8,788 nt of DNA, from positions 1 to 8,788 of the forward strand of contig JALVEX010000315.1 of NCBI GenBank assembly GCA_027030435.1, written 5' to 3'. Shown here piece after piece: positions 1 to 6,424 of this stretch. The notes under the pieces are model-generated. The model searched no databases, was not told the origin of the DNA, and saw only the letters and a program-made list of their open reading frames with translations. The translations under genes were made by a program, and so were the position numbers. Source of the DNA: Paracoccaceae bacterium. GTDB lineage: Bacteria > Pseudomonadota > Alphaproteobacteria > Rhodobacterales > Rhodobacteraceae. Every line of letters starts with the position of its first letter. Within the stretch, counting starts at the first letter, position 1.

Positions 1-1262
1 TCGCCGCCGAAACCGCGGAGGCCGAAAGCACCTCCCTTGCCGGGCGGATCAGCGATCTCATCGCCCTCAATCGCCGGATCCACGAGCGCGACTGCTTCAA
101 TCTGAACCCGGCCACCAATGTGATGAACCCTGCCGCCGAAGCCGCGCTCGCCTCGGGCCTCGGCACAAGGCCCTCGCTCGGCTATCCCGGCGAAAAATAC
201 GAAACCGGCCTCGAGGCAATCGAACAGATCGAGGTGATCGCCGCCGAACTGGCCGCCGAGATCTTCAGGGCGGACTATGCCGAAATCCGCGTGCCTTCAG
301 GCGCCATTGCCAATCTCTACGGCTTCATGGCCCTCACCCGCCCCGGCGATCACATCATCACGCCCCCCGCCGGGATCGGCGGCCATGTTACCCACCATAG
401 GGAGGGCGCGGCCGGGCTCTATGGCCTCACCAGCCACATGGCTCCTGTCGATGCGGATGGCTTCAGCGTCGATCTCGCCGCGTTGCGCGCTCTTGCGCAT
501 GAGGTGAAACCCCGCCTCATCACCATCGGCGGCTCACTCAATCTTTTCCCCCATCCGGTGGCCGATATCCGGGAAATCGCCGATGAGGTGGGCGCCCATG
601 TGCTGTTCGATGCCGCCCACCAATGCGGCATCATCGCCGGCAAGGCCTGGGAAAATCCCCTCGATCAGGGCGCCCATGTGATGACCATGAGCACCTACAA
701 GAGCCTCGCCGGGCCGCCTTCAGGCCTGATCGTCACCAACTGCGCCGAGATCGCCGAACGTCTCGATCACATCGCGTTCCCCGGCCTTACCGCCAATTTC
801 GATGCAGGCAAATCCGCGGCCTTGGCCCTCACCCTGCTCGATTGGCGCGAGCACGGCCAGGCATACGCCAGGCAGATGATCGCCACCGCCCGCGCCCTGG
901 CCGAATCCCTGGCCCGCAAGGGCCTGCCCGTTTTCACCACCCCGCGCGGCCACACGGCTTCGCACCAGTTCGCCGTTGAAGCCGCCCCCTTTGGCGGCGG
1001 GCAGAGGGCCTCGGCCAAGCTGCGCCGCGCCGGCTTTCTCGCCAGCGGCATCGGCCTGCCTCTCGATCCCGTGGAAGGCGATCTCAATGGCCTGCGCCTC
1101 GGCACGCCCGAGCTTGTGCGCTGGGGTTTCACGGAAGAAGATGCTCCGCGCATGGCCCGCCTCATCGCCGAGGCCCTCAACCACGACAATCCCGAAGCCC
1201 TTGCCCCCGAGGTGGCCGAATGGCGCCGGAGCTTCAGCCGGATCCATTACATACGCGGCTGA
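1..1262 (+). CDS. SHMT-fold PLP-dependent enzyme, non-canonical (5' partial)
   Basis: This reading frame is open from base 3 to a TGA at 1260-1262, giving 419 visible residues. The ATG at 120 is internal, because family-typical sequence (NLNPATNVMNPA) precedes it, so the true start lies upstream of the window and only a short N-terminal piece is missing. The fold is that of serine hydroxymethyltransferase (PF00464): a GYPG motif near 180-190, GGHVTH near 380-395, an Asp in FDAAH (609-611) for the PLP pyridine nitrogen, the presumed Schiff-base Lys in STYKSLAGP (699-701), and GTPELVRWGF with a probable carboxylate-binding Arg. It departs from canonical SHMT. The YAEGYPG block reads PSLGYPG, so the catalytic Tyr and Glu are missing. 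The THKTLRGPRGG block reads TYKSLAGPPSG, so the His before the Lys and two Arg are changed. A PLP enzyme acting on an amino acid by aldol or related chemistry is likely. Folate-dependent SHMT activity is doubtful and the substrate is unknown. It converges on the DUF1989 gene. Confidence 0.8.
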   Translation, partial: AAETAEAESTSLAGRISDLIALNRRIHERDCFNLNPATNVMNPAAEAALASGLGTRPSLGYPGEKYETGLEAIEQIEVIAAELAAEIFRADYAEIRVPSGAIANLYGFMALTRPGDHIITPPAGIGGHVTHHREGAAGLYGLTSHMAPVDADGFSVDLAALRALAHEVKPRLITIGGSLNLFPHPVADIREIADEVGAHVLFDAAHQCGIIAGKAWENPLDQGAHVMTMSTYKSLAGPPSGLIVTNCAEIAERLDHIAFPGLTANFDAGKSAALALTLLDWREHGQAYARQMIATARALAESLARKGLPVFTTPRGHTASHQFAVEAAPFGGGQRASAKLRRAGFLASGIGLPLDPVEGDLNGLRLGTPELVRWGFTEEDAPRMARLIAEALNHDNPEALAPEVAEWRRSFSRIHYIRG

Positions 1263-1295
1263 ACATACGCAATTGAAGCGCCCCCATCACTGGTC

Positions 1296-1316
1296 AGAAA
1301 ATATCCCCGCCGGGGG
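1296..1316 (-). terminator. Possible Rho-independent terminator of the minus-strand cluster
   Basis: Reading the minus strand just after the DUF1989 stop, a short GC hairpin (CCCC stem, GGC loop, GGGG; 1305-1316) is followed by ATATTTTCT, a T-rich tract. It sits in the 63-bp gap between two convergent genes, where a terminator is expected. The stem is only about 4 bp, so the call is tentative. In the plus direction there is no T-run, so it would serve the minus strand only. Confidence 0.35.
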
Positions 1317-1325
1317 CATGAAATC

Positions 1326-2171
1326 TCATGTTCCATGCCCGCCCGCATAAGGATTGGGCGGGGGCGGCGCCCAGCCTTTCATCGCACCCTCCCGGGGGCG
1401 GCGTATTTCCACCATGAGGGGATGGCAGCGGGCCTTGTCGGAAGAATGCTCCGCCCCGCAATCTCCGCCGGGACAGGCAGAAAGCGCGCCCAAGAGATCG
1501 ATCTCGGCCAGAAATTCCAGATAATCCCCGGCCCGCGCGGGGCTCGCCTTCATGAAATATCGGCCCGAATCAGGGGTAAATCCCGTGCACATGAAGACAT
1601 TCAACACATCATGCACATGCGCCTCGGCTTCCCGGATCGTCATGCCCGTTTCCGCTGCAAGCGCGCGGGTCAGGTTGGAATGGCAGCAGTGGTGATAATC
1701 GTCGCCACCGAGCAAGCGCTGCGTATAGGGATCACAGCGCGTGCCGATCACGTCATGCACGCGCGCGCCATGCTCATCCGTCCCATACCAGGCGAGCGTA
1801 TCGGCAACCACAGTGGCCATCGGGCGCAGGAAGGGAAAACTGCTCCACAGGCGATCTCCCTGCGATACATGCGTGCCGTGCAGGGCACGGGTCTTGCCGC
1901 TGTAGAAGCGTTCACGCATATCCGCAGCGTTCCACAGATCAAGATCGCCTACCTGAGGCCCATCGACACAGGAGATGCGGAAGAAACATCCCGCCGGCAC
2001 CCGGAAGCACCGGGCCCCGCGCGGCGGCACGATGATCCGGGAGATCACTTCCGCATCCCTGCGTGCGGCGGTGTAGAGATGCATATCCGGCAAGGGCAGG
2101 TTTTCCGGCGGATAGCAGATCACCGGCCTGACCGCCCGGCGCGCGGCCGCATCCGGCGGCGCCTTGCTCAT
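1326..2171 (-). CDS. DUF1989 (urea carboxylase-associated family) protein
   Basis: A 281-residue protein with the DUF1989 pattern: GDLDLWN near residues 75-81, SQGDRLWSSF at 103-112, HD at 139-140, a His/Cys cluster HHCCHSNL at 160-167, NVFM at 191-194, AGDYLEFLAEIDLLGALSAC at 214-233 and a further Cys pair (C233, C238). These conserved His and Cys residues suggest a metal site. Characterised relatives are the CgdA/CgdB carboxyguanidine deiminase subunits of guanidine degradation, which occur as a pair beside urea carboxylase. Neither a partner paralogue nor urea carboxylase is visible here, so that specific activity should not be transferred. The start ATG overlaps the stop of the upstream gene as ATGA (2168-2171), which supports this start and implies translational coupling. 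The first 28 or so residues and a proline-rich tail (residues 269-276) look like lineage-specific extensions. The family call is secure; the function is unknown. Confidence 0.85.
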   Translation of the reverse strand: MSKAPPDAAARRAVRPVICYPPENLPLPDMHLYTAARRDAEVISRIIVPPRGARCFRVPAGCFFRISCVDGPQVGDLDLWNAADMRERFYSGKTRALHGTHVSQGDRLWSSFPFLRPMATVVADTLAWYGTDEHGARVHDVIGTRCDPYTQRLLGGDDYHHCCHSNLTRALAAETGMTIREAEAHVHDVLNVFMCTGFTPDSGRYFMKASPARAGDYLEFLAEIDLLGALSACPGGDCGAEHSSDKARCHPLMVEIRRPREGAMKGWAPPPPNPYAGGHGT

Positions 2172-2758
2172 CCCTTGCCCGCTCCGGGCTCCTGCTCCGG
2201 GAGCACACGCTCCCCGAAACGGCCGTAGGATCTGGCCTGCTTTGCCGGATTGCGATCCTGCGCCGGATGGGCCTCGGGATGCGCCTTGTAATCGAAATTG
2301 ATGCCGCAGCCCTCGATCAGCCTGTTCATCATGTTGAAAAGCCCCGTGATGCTGACAGCCTCGTAAAGCGCGCGCTCCCCCCAGCCGGCATCGAAAACCG
2401 CCTGCGCGTCCGCCTCGACCATCCGGCTTGGCAGGGTATTCAGCTTCCTGACATAGCGCAGGAGAACACGCAGCTTCTCGCTGATCTCGGCGCTGTCGAG
2501 ATCGTCCAGAAGGGCATCGATCAGATCGCCATCGATGCCGAAGGTTTCGGCATAGACCTTGTGGGATTCGTGGCAGAAGGCGCAGGCGTTAAGCCCGGAG
2601 ACATAGGTGGCGATCAGCTCGCGTTCGCCGATGGAAAGCTCGCCCGGGCCACGCAGGAGGCCATCGGTATATTCCATGAGCGGTCGCACGTTTTCGGGAA
2701 ACAGGCGGAACAGGTCCGAAAGATGAGCCTCCGGTGGAAGGCTCGGCAGAAAGGGCAT
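2168..2758 (-). CDS. AhpD-like / peroxidase-related protein (carboxymuconolactone decarboxylase family)
   Basis: A 196-residue protein of the AhpD-like superfamily, closest to the group usually annotated as peroxidase-related enzymes. The redox motif is intact: C59-A-F-C62-x3-H66, with Glu47 twelve residues before the first Cys, matching the Glu/Cys/Cys/His proton-relay spacing of AhpD. By analogy it may be a thiol-based hydroperoxide reductase or a disulfide donor; the substrate is unknown. The chosen start (ATG at 2756-2758) has a strong Shine-Dalgarno AAGGAGG seven bases upstream. The frame stays open to 2842, but that upstream part is Arg/Gly-rich and unlike the family. The gene lies 113 bp after sdhB with no convincing terminator between, so it may be read from the sdh operon. 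Its stop overlaps the start of the DUF1989 gene by 4 bp. The C-terminal 40 residues after the helical core are charged and probably flexible. Confidence 0.85.
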   Translation of the reverse strand: MPFLPSLPPEAHLSDLFRLFPENVRPLMEYTDGLLRGPGELSIGERELIATYVSGLNACAFCHESHKVYAETFGIDGDLIDALLDDLDSAEISEKLRVLLRYVRKLNTLPSRMVEADAQAVFDAGWGERALYEAVSITGLFNMMNRLIEGCGINFDYKAHPEAHPAQDRNPAKQARSYGRFGERVLPEQEPGAGKG

Positions 2759-2765
2759 GGAACCG

Positions 2766-2772
2766 CCTCCTT
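2766..2772 (-). promoter_or_regulatory. Strong ribosome binding site AAGGAGG
   Basis: On the minus strand AAGGAGG lies 7 bases before the ATG at 2758. It decides the start of the peroxidase-related gene in favour of this ATG over the in-frame ATG at 2842. It is the best Shine-Dalgarno match in the window. Confidence 0.85.
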
Positions 2773-2871
2773 TTCTTCCTCTTCTCCCCCGCGCGCTTCT
2801 TTCCCCGCGCCCGGCCGGAGCCGCGGGCATCGGGCACCGCATCGCCGCGAGCGCCCCGGCCTGCCTTCACC

Positions 2872-3651
2872 TCAGAGCTTGCGCTCCACCATCATCTTCT
2901 TGATCTCGGCGATCGCCTTCGCCGGGTTGAGCCCCTTGGGGCAGGTATTGGTGCAGTTCATGATGGTATGGCAGCGGTAGAGCTTGAAGGGATCCTCGAG
3001 CTGATCGAGCCGCTCGCCGGTGGCCTCGTCGCGCGAATCGATCATCCAGCGGTAGGCATGCAGGAGCGTCGCCGGGCCGAGGTAGCGATCGCCGTTCCAC
3101 CAGTAGCTCGGGCAGGAGGTGGAGCAGCTGGCGCACATCACGCATTCATAAAGGCCATCGAGCTTCTTGCGATCCTCGATCGACTGGCGCCACTCGCGCT
3201 CGGGCTCGGGCGTCTTCGTTTCGAGCCAGGGCATGATCGAGGCGTGCTGGGCGTAGAAATGCGTGAGATCCGGGATGAGATCGCGCACCACCTCCATATG
3301 CGGCAGCGGATAGATGGCGATATCGCCCTCGTATTCGTCCATGCCGCGGATGCAGGCCAGCGTGTTGGTGCCGCCGATGTTCATCGCGCAGGAGCCGCAG
3401 ATCCCCTCGCGGCAGGAACGGCGGAAGGAAAGCGTGGGATCCACCTTGTTCTTGATCCAGATGAGCGCATCCAGGATCATCGGCCCGCAATCATCCGTAT
3501 CCACGAAATATGTATCGACACGGGGATTTTCGCCATCCTCGGGGCTCCAGCGATATATGCGGAAGGTGCGGGTATTCTTCGCGCCTTCGGGCTTCGGCCA
3601 TGTCTTGCCGGTGCGGATGCGGCTGTTTTTCGGGAGCCTGAATTCTGCCAT
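2872..3651 (-). CDS. sdhB: Succinate dehydrogenase iron-sulfur subunit SdhB
   Basis: Iron-sulfur subunit of complex II, 259 residues, the usual length in Alphaproteobacteria. It carries electrons from the FAD in SdhA to ubiquinone at the membrane through three clusters. All cluster ligands are present: Cys80, 85, 88 and 100 (CREGICGSC...C) for [2Fe-2S]; Cys170, 173, 176 (CVMCASC) with Cys237 for [4Fe-4S]; and Cys180, 227 and 233 for [3Fe-4S]. The N-terminal part (to about 115) is ferredoxin-like and the remainder is the helical 4Fe-4S domain. The ATG is preceded by GAGGGAG with 8 bases spacing, and only 13 bp separate it from the sdhA stop, so it is the last sdh gene of the operon. No anomalies are visible. 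Confidence 0.98.
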   Translation of the reverse strand: MAEFRLPKNSRIRTGKTWPKPEGAKNTRTFRIYRWSPEDGENPRVDTYFVDTDDCGPMILDALIWIKNKVDPTLSFRRSCREGICGSCAMNIGGTNTLACIRGMDEYEGDIAIYPLPHMEVVRDLIPDLTHFYAQHASIMPWLETKTPEPEREWRQSIEDRKKLDGLYECVMCASCSTSCPSYWWNGDRYLGPATLLHAYRWMIDSRDEATGERLDQLEDPFKLYRCHTIMNCTNTCPKGLNPAKAIAEIKKMMVERKL

Positions 3652-3664
3652 CTCTCTATCTCCC

Positions 3665-5473
3665 TCAATATACGCGCTTCTTGGGCGCGATCTTCGCCGG
3701 ATCGATCCCGCCCTTCTCGGGCGGCGTCAGCGGATCGGTGTGCACATGGCGGTAGGAAAGGCTGACATTGCCAGCCGCATCCAGCCGCGCGATCGTGTGC
3801 TTGCGCCATTTCTTGTCGTCCCGCTCGGGATAATCCTCGCGTGCATGCGCCCCGCGGCTCTCCTTGCGCGCCTCGGCGCCGTAAACGGTGGTGATCGCGT
3901 TGGCCATCAGATTCTGCAGTTCGAACGTCTCCATCAGATCGGTGTTCCACACGAGCGAGCGATCGGAAACCTTGAGATTTTCCATGTCCTTCCAGAGCGC
4001 GGAGATCATCTCGCAGCCCTCTTTCAGCGTTTCCTCGGTGCGGAACACGGCGGCATGATCCTGCATGGCATGCTGCATGCGCAGGCGCGCTTCGGCCGTG
4101 GGCAGATCGCCGTCCATGTGGCGGACGCCGTCGAAACGCTCCATGATCCGCTCCACTTCCGCATCCGGGCCCTTCGGCACTTCGCTTTCCGGGTCCACAA
4201 CCTTGCCCGCGCGCAGCGAGGCCGCGCGCCCGAGCACGACGAGATCAATCAGCGAGTTGGAGCCGAGCCTGTTGGCGCCATGGAGCGAAGCGCTCGCCGC
4301 CTCGCCCACTGCCATAAGCCCGGGCACGACGGCATCCGGGTCGTCCTTCGTCGGGTTGAGCACCTCGCCCCAGTAATTGGTGGGGATGCCGCCCATGTTG
4401 TAATGCGCCGTGGGGATCACCGGAATCGGCTCCTTCGTCACGTCCACCCCGGCAAAGATGCGCGCGCTCTCGGCGATGCCGGGCAGGCGCTCGTGAATGA
4501 CCTCGGGCGGCAGGTGGCTGAGGTTCAGATGGATGTGATCCTTGCGCGGCCCGACGCCGCGGCCCTCGCGGATCTCGAGCGTCATGCAGCGGCTGACGAC
4601 ATCTCGGCTCGCCAGATCCTTGTAGGTGGGGGCGTAGCGCTCCATGAAACGCTCGCCTTCGCTGTTGGTGAGATAGCCGCCTTCACCGCGCACGCCCTCG
4701 GTGATCAGCACCCCGGCGCCGTAAACGCCGGTGGGGTGGAACTGCACGAATTCCTGATCCTGCATGGGCAGCCCGGCGCGAGTGACCATACCGCCGCCGT
4801 CGCCGGTGCAGGTATGGGCGGAAGTGGCGCTGAAATAGATGCGCCCATAACCGCCGGTGGCGAGCACCACCATCTTGGCATTGAAGCGGTGAATGGTGCC
4901 GTCATCGAGCTTCCAGGCCATGAGGCCGGTGCAGGCGCCATCTTCCGACATGATCAGATCGAGCGCGAAATACTCGATGTAGAATTCGGCCTTCTCCTTC
5001 AGCGAACGGCCATAGAGCGTGTGCAGCATGGCATGGCCGGTGCGGTCGGCCGCGGCGCAGGTGCGCGCCACCGGCGGCCCCTCGCCGAATTCGGACGTCA
5101 TGCCGCCGAAGGGGCGCTGATAGATCTTGCCCTCTTCGGTGCGCGAAAAGGGCACGCCGTAATGCTCGAGCTCGATCACCGCTTCCGGCGCATGGCGGGT
5201 CACGTATTCGATGGTGTCGTTGTCGCCCAGCCAGTCGGAGCCCTTGACGGTGTCATACATGTGCCACTGCCAGTGGTCTGGGCCCATGTTGCCGAGGCTG
5301 GCCGCGATCCCGCCCTGGGCGGCGACGGTGTGGGAGCGGGTGGGAAAGACTTTCGTCACGCAGGCCGTGCGCAGGCCCTGCTGCGCCATGCCGAGGGTGG
5401 CGCGGAGGCCGGCGCCTCCCGCTCCGACCACGACGACATCATAATTGTGCTCGATGATATCATAGGCTGCCAT
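3665..5473 (-). CDS. sdhA: Succinate dehydrogenase flavoprotein subunit SdhA
   Basis: Catalytic flavoprotein of complex II (EC 1.3.5.1), 602 residues, oxidising succinate to fumarate on the cytoplasmic side of the inner membrane. Visible elements are the FAD-binding GAGGAG (residues 17-22), TRSHT with the covalent FAD-histidine (His48), HPTG (246-249), the catalytic Arg290 in DLASRDVVSR, His357 in HYNMGGIPTN, and Arg402 in GANRLGSNS. The N-terminal Rossmann part, capping domain and C-terminal helical domain (ending KKRVY) are all intact. The start is the ATG at 5473, with GAGGAG six bases upstream; the frame extends to 5527 but that part overlaps sdhD and is not family-like. It lies 10 bp after the sdhD stop and 13 bp before sdhB. 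The sequence closely resembles Rhodobacteraceae SdhA as I recall it. Confidence 0.98.
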   Translation of the reverse strand: MAAYDIIEHNYDVVVVGAGGAGLRATLGMAQQGLRTACVTKVFPTRSHTVAAQGGIAASLGNMGPDHWQWHMYDTVKGSDWLGDNDTIEYVTRHAPEAVIELEHYGVPFSRTEEGKIYQRPFGGMTSEFGEGPPVARTCAAADRTGHAMLHTLYGRSLKEKAEFYIEYFALDLIMSEDGACTGLMAWKLDDGTIHRFNAKMVVLATGGYGRIYFSATSAHTCTGDGGGMVTRAGLPMQDQEFVQFHPTGVYGAGVLITEGVRGEGGYLTNSEGERFMERYAPTYKDLASRDVVSRCMTLEIREGRGVGPRKDHIHLNLSHLPPEVIHERLPGIAESARIFAGVDVTKEPIPVIPTAHYNMGGIPTNYWGEVLNPTKDDPDAVVPGLMAVGEAASASLHGANRLGSNSLIDLVVLGRAASLRAGKVVDPESEVPKGPDAEVERIMERFDGVRHMDGDLPTAEARLRMQHAMQDHAAVFRTEETLKEGCEMISALWKDMENLKVSDRSLVWNTDLMETFELQNLMANAITTVYGAEARKESRGAHAREDYPERDDKKWRKHTIARLDAAGNVSLSYRHVHTDPLTPPEKGGIDPAKIAPKKRVY

Positions 5474-5479
5474 TTTTGG

Positions 5480-5485
5480 CTCCTC
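5480..5485 (-). promoter_or_regulatory. sdhA ribosome binding site GAGGAG, overlapping the sdhD stop
   Basis: GAGGAG on the minus strand lies six bases before the sdhA ATG (5473) and overlaps the TGA of sdhD (5484-5486). This fixes the sdhA start and suggests that sdhD and sdhA translation are linked. Confidence 0.75.
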
Positions 5486-5873
5486 AGGCGCTGAAGTAGA
5501 TTTTGGCGATGGAGAAAACCGCGGCAAAGGTCATGGCCGTGGTGATCAGCGTGTTTGCCAGCAGAAGCCCCGTGCGCATGGGCTTTGAATGCACGTAATC
5601 CTCGATCACCACCTGCAGCCCGAGGCGCAGGTGCCAGAGCGCTGTGATCACAAACAACGCGGCGATCGTTGCATTCCACCAGCTTGCATATGTGGCCTGC
5701 ATGGCTGCGTGGCCCGCGCCCAGCGCATGGGCGAAAGGGAAGAGGAAGAACGGCGTGAGAACGACGAGCGCAACCGCGCTCACGCGCTGCTGCCACCAGT
5801 GGCCAACCCCGTCATGCGCCGTGCCGAGGCCCTGCACCTTCTTGTATTCGGTGATGAAATGTTTCTGCTGCAT
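5484..5873 (-). CDS. sdhD: Succinate dehydrogenase membrane anchor SdhD
   Basis: Small membrane anchor subunit of complex II, 129 residues, with three predicted transmembrane helices (about residues 30-50, 64-90 and 100-125). With SdhC it anchors SdhAB, binds heme b and forms the ubiquinone site. His81 in ALWHLRLGLQ is the probable axial heme ligand, and Asp92-Tyr93 in EDYVH matches the quinone-site Tyr of the family. The N-terminal QRVSAVAL (29-36) is also typical. It starts 10 bp after the sdhC stop with a G-rich Shine-Dalgarno (GGGGGGAG) unusually close to the ATG, and ends 10 bp before sdhA. Confidence 0.95.
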   Translation of the reverse strand: MQQKHFITEYKKVQGLGTAHDGVGHWWQQRVSAVALVVLTPFFLFPFAHALGAGHAAMQATYASWWNATIAALFVITALWHLRLGLQVVIEDYVHSKPMRTGLLLANTLITTAMTFAAVFSIAKIYFSA

Positions 5874-5883
5874 GACTCCCCCC

Positions 5884-6267
5884 TCAAACGATCAAGGCGA
5901 TGATCAGCGTCAGCACCAGTGAGGCCCCGATCACGAAGATACCGCTCTTGTTGACGGTTTCGATATCCATGCCCCGGCCCGCATCCCAGATCAGGTGCCG
6001 GATGCCGTTAAGCGCATGATACATCAGGGCCCAGAGAAGCCCGAACATCACCAGATCCCCGATGAGCGATGTCATCAGCCCATCGACGAAATCGAAATAG
6101 CCGGGGCTCACGGCCCCCGCCACGAACCACCATGTGACCAACAGCGCGCCAAACGCCATCGCCACGCCGGTGATGCGGTGGAAGATCGACAAAGCCGAGG
6201 TGATCTGCGGCTTGTATATGCTTAGATGCGGGGAAAGGGGCCTTTGCGGCAGCTTCTGGTCTGACAT
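5884..6267 (-). CDS. sdhC: Succinate dehydrogenase cytochrome b556 subunit SdhC
   Basis: Cytochrome b subunit of complex II, 127 residues, first gene of the sdhCDAB operon. The signature RPLSPHLSIYKPQ (9-21) is present, followed by three membrane helices (about 30-51, 67-90 and 106-127). Ser27 and Arg31 in SIFHR correspond to the quinone-site residues of E. coli SdhC, and His84 in YHALNGIRH to the heme b ligand; the numbering coincides with E. coli. Two tandem ATG codons occur (6270 and 6267). The Shine-Dalgarno AGGTGG (6272-6277) is only one base from the first but four from the second, so I chose the second. The frame is open to 6459, but that upstream part covers the promoter region and is not family-like. 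Confidence 0.96.
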   Translation of the reverse strand: MSDQKLPQRPLSPHLSIYKPQITSALSIFHRITGVAMAFGALLVTWWFVAGAVSPGYFDFVDGLMTSLIGDLVMFGLLWALMYHALNGIRHLIWDAGRGMDIETVNKSGIFVIGASLVLTLIIALIV

Positions 6268-6271
6268 CATT

Positions 6272-6277
6272 CCACCT
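6272..6277 (-). promoter_or_regulatory. sdhC ribosome binding site AGGTGG
   Basis: AGGTGG on the minus strand is one base from the ATG at 6270 and four bases from the ATG at 6267. It favours the latter as the sdhC start, though spacing is short for either. Confidence 0.6.
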
Positions 6278-6300
6278 GTTGGGGTTCGAGTCTTCTGATC

Positions 6301-6328
6301 GGCGGGATGAATACAGATTATTCGCCCC
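6301..6328 (-). other. Possible stem-loop in the sdhC 5' leader
   Basis: In the sdhC leader, GAATA (6319-6323 on the minus strand) and TATTC (6309-6313) form a perfect 5-bp stem around the loop ATCTG. Flanking G and C runs (6326-6328 against 6304-6306) could extend it past a small bulge. It begins about 35 bases before the start codon, upstream of the Shine-Dalgarno. No known riboswitch family is recognised, so it may be incidental. Confidence 0.3.
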
Positions 6329-6392
6329 AAGTCACGCGGGCATCGGGAAAAACTGCATAAAACCCGGTGCAATGCCACCTTGGCGTGAAATT

Positions 6393-6424
6393 TGTTATAA
6401 CATTTTCGAAAATCGTGATCACAA
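6393..6424 (-). promoter_or_regulatory. Putative sdhC promoter with palindromic operator-like sites
   Basis: This is the most AT-rich stretch in the window, just upstream of sdhC. On the minus strand a -10-like TATAAC (6394-6399, 5 of 6 to consensus) lies 19 bases after TTGTGA (6419-6424, 4 of 6 to the -35 consensus), which predicts a leader of roughly 120 nt. Three adjacent perfect palindromes cover the same bases: TGTTATAACA (6393-6402), ATTTTCGAAAAT (6402-6413) and GTGATCAC (6415-6422). The first contains the -10 box and the last overlaps the stop codon of the upstream gene. This supports a regulated sdh promoter; the regulator cannot be named from sequence. Confidence 0.45.

Noticed and set aside
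1335..2228. A 297-codon plus-strand frame opposite the DUF1989 gene
   Set aside because: The minus strand encodes a clear DUF1989 protein with family motifs and a coupled start; the plus-strand product is Arg-rich and featureless.
2759..2842. N-terminal extension of the peroxidase-related protein to 2842
   Set aside because: The Arg/Gly-rich extension is unlike the family, and the AAGGAGG site points to the ATG at 2758.
2759..2871. Terminator after sdhB
   Set aside because: A GC-rich imperfect hairpin (GCCCG/CGGGC) is present, but it is followed by a purine-rich tract, not a T-run, so read-through into the next gene is as likely.
3314..5494. A 726-codon open frame on the plus strand opposite sdhA and sdhB
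   Set aside because: It is fully antisense to two genes with intact catalytic and cluster motifs. Its product is His/Arg/Gly-rich without recognisable domains. Long antisense frames are expected in GC-rich genes with strong third-position bias.
6411..6424. CRP/FNR-type binding site (CGTGATCACA)
   Set aside because: Only GTGATCAC is symmetric; the half-sites lack the six-base spacer of CRP (TGTGA-N6-TCACA) and do not fit the FNR TTGAT-N4-ATCAA pattern.
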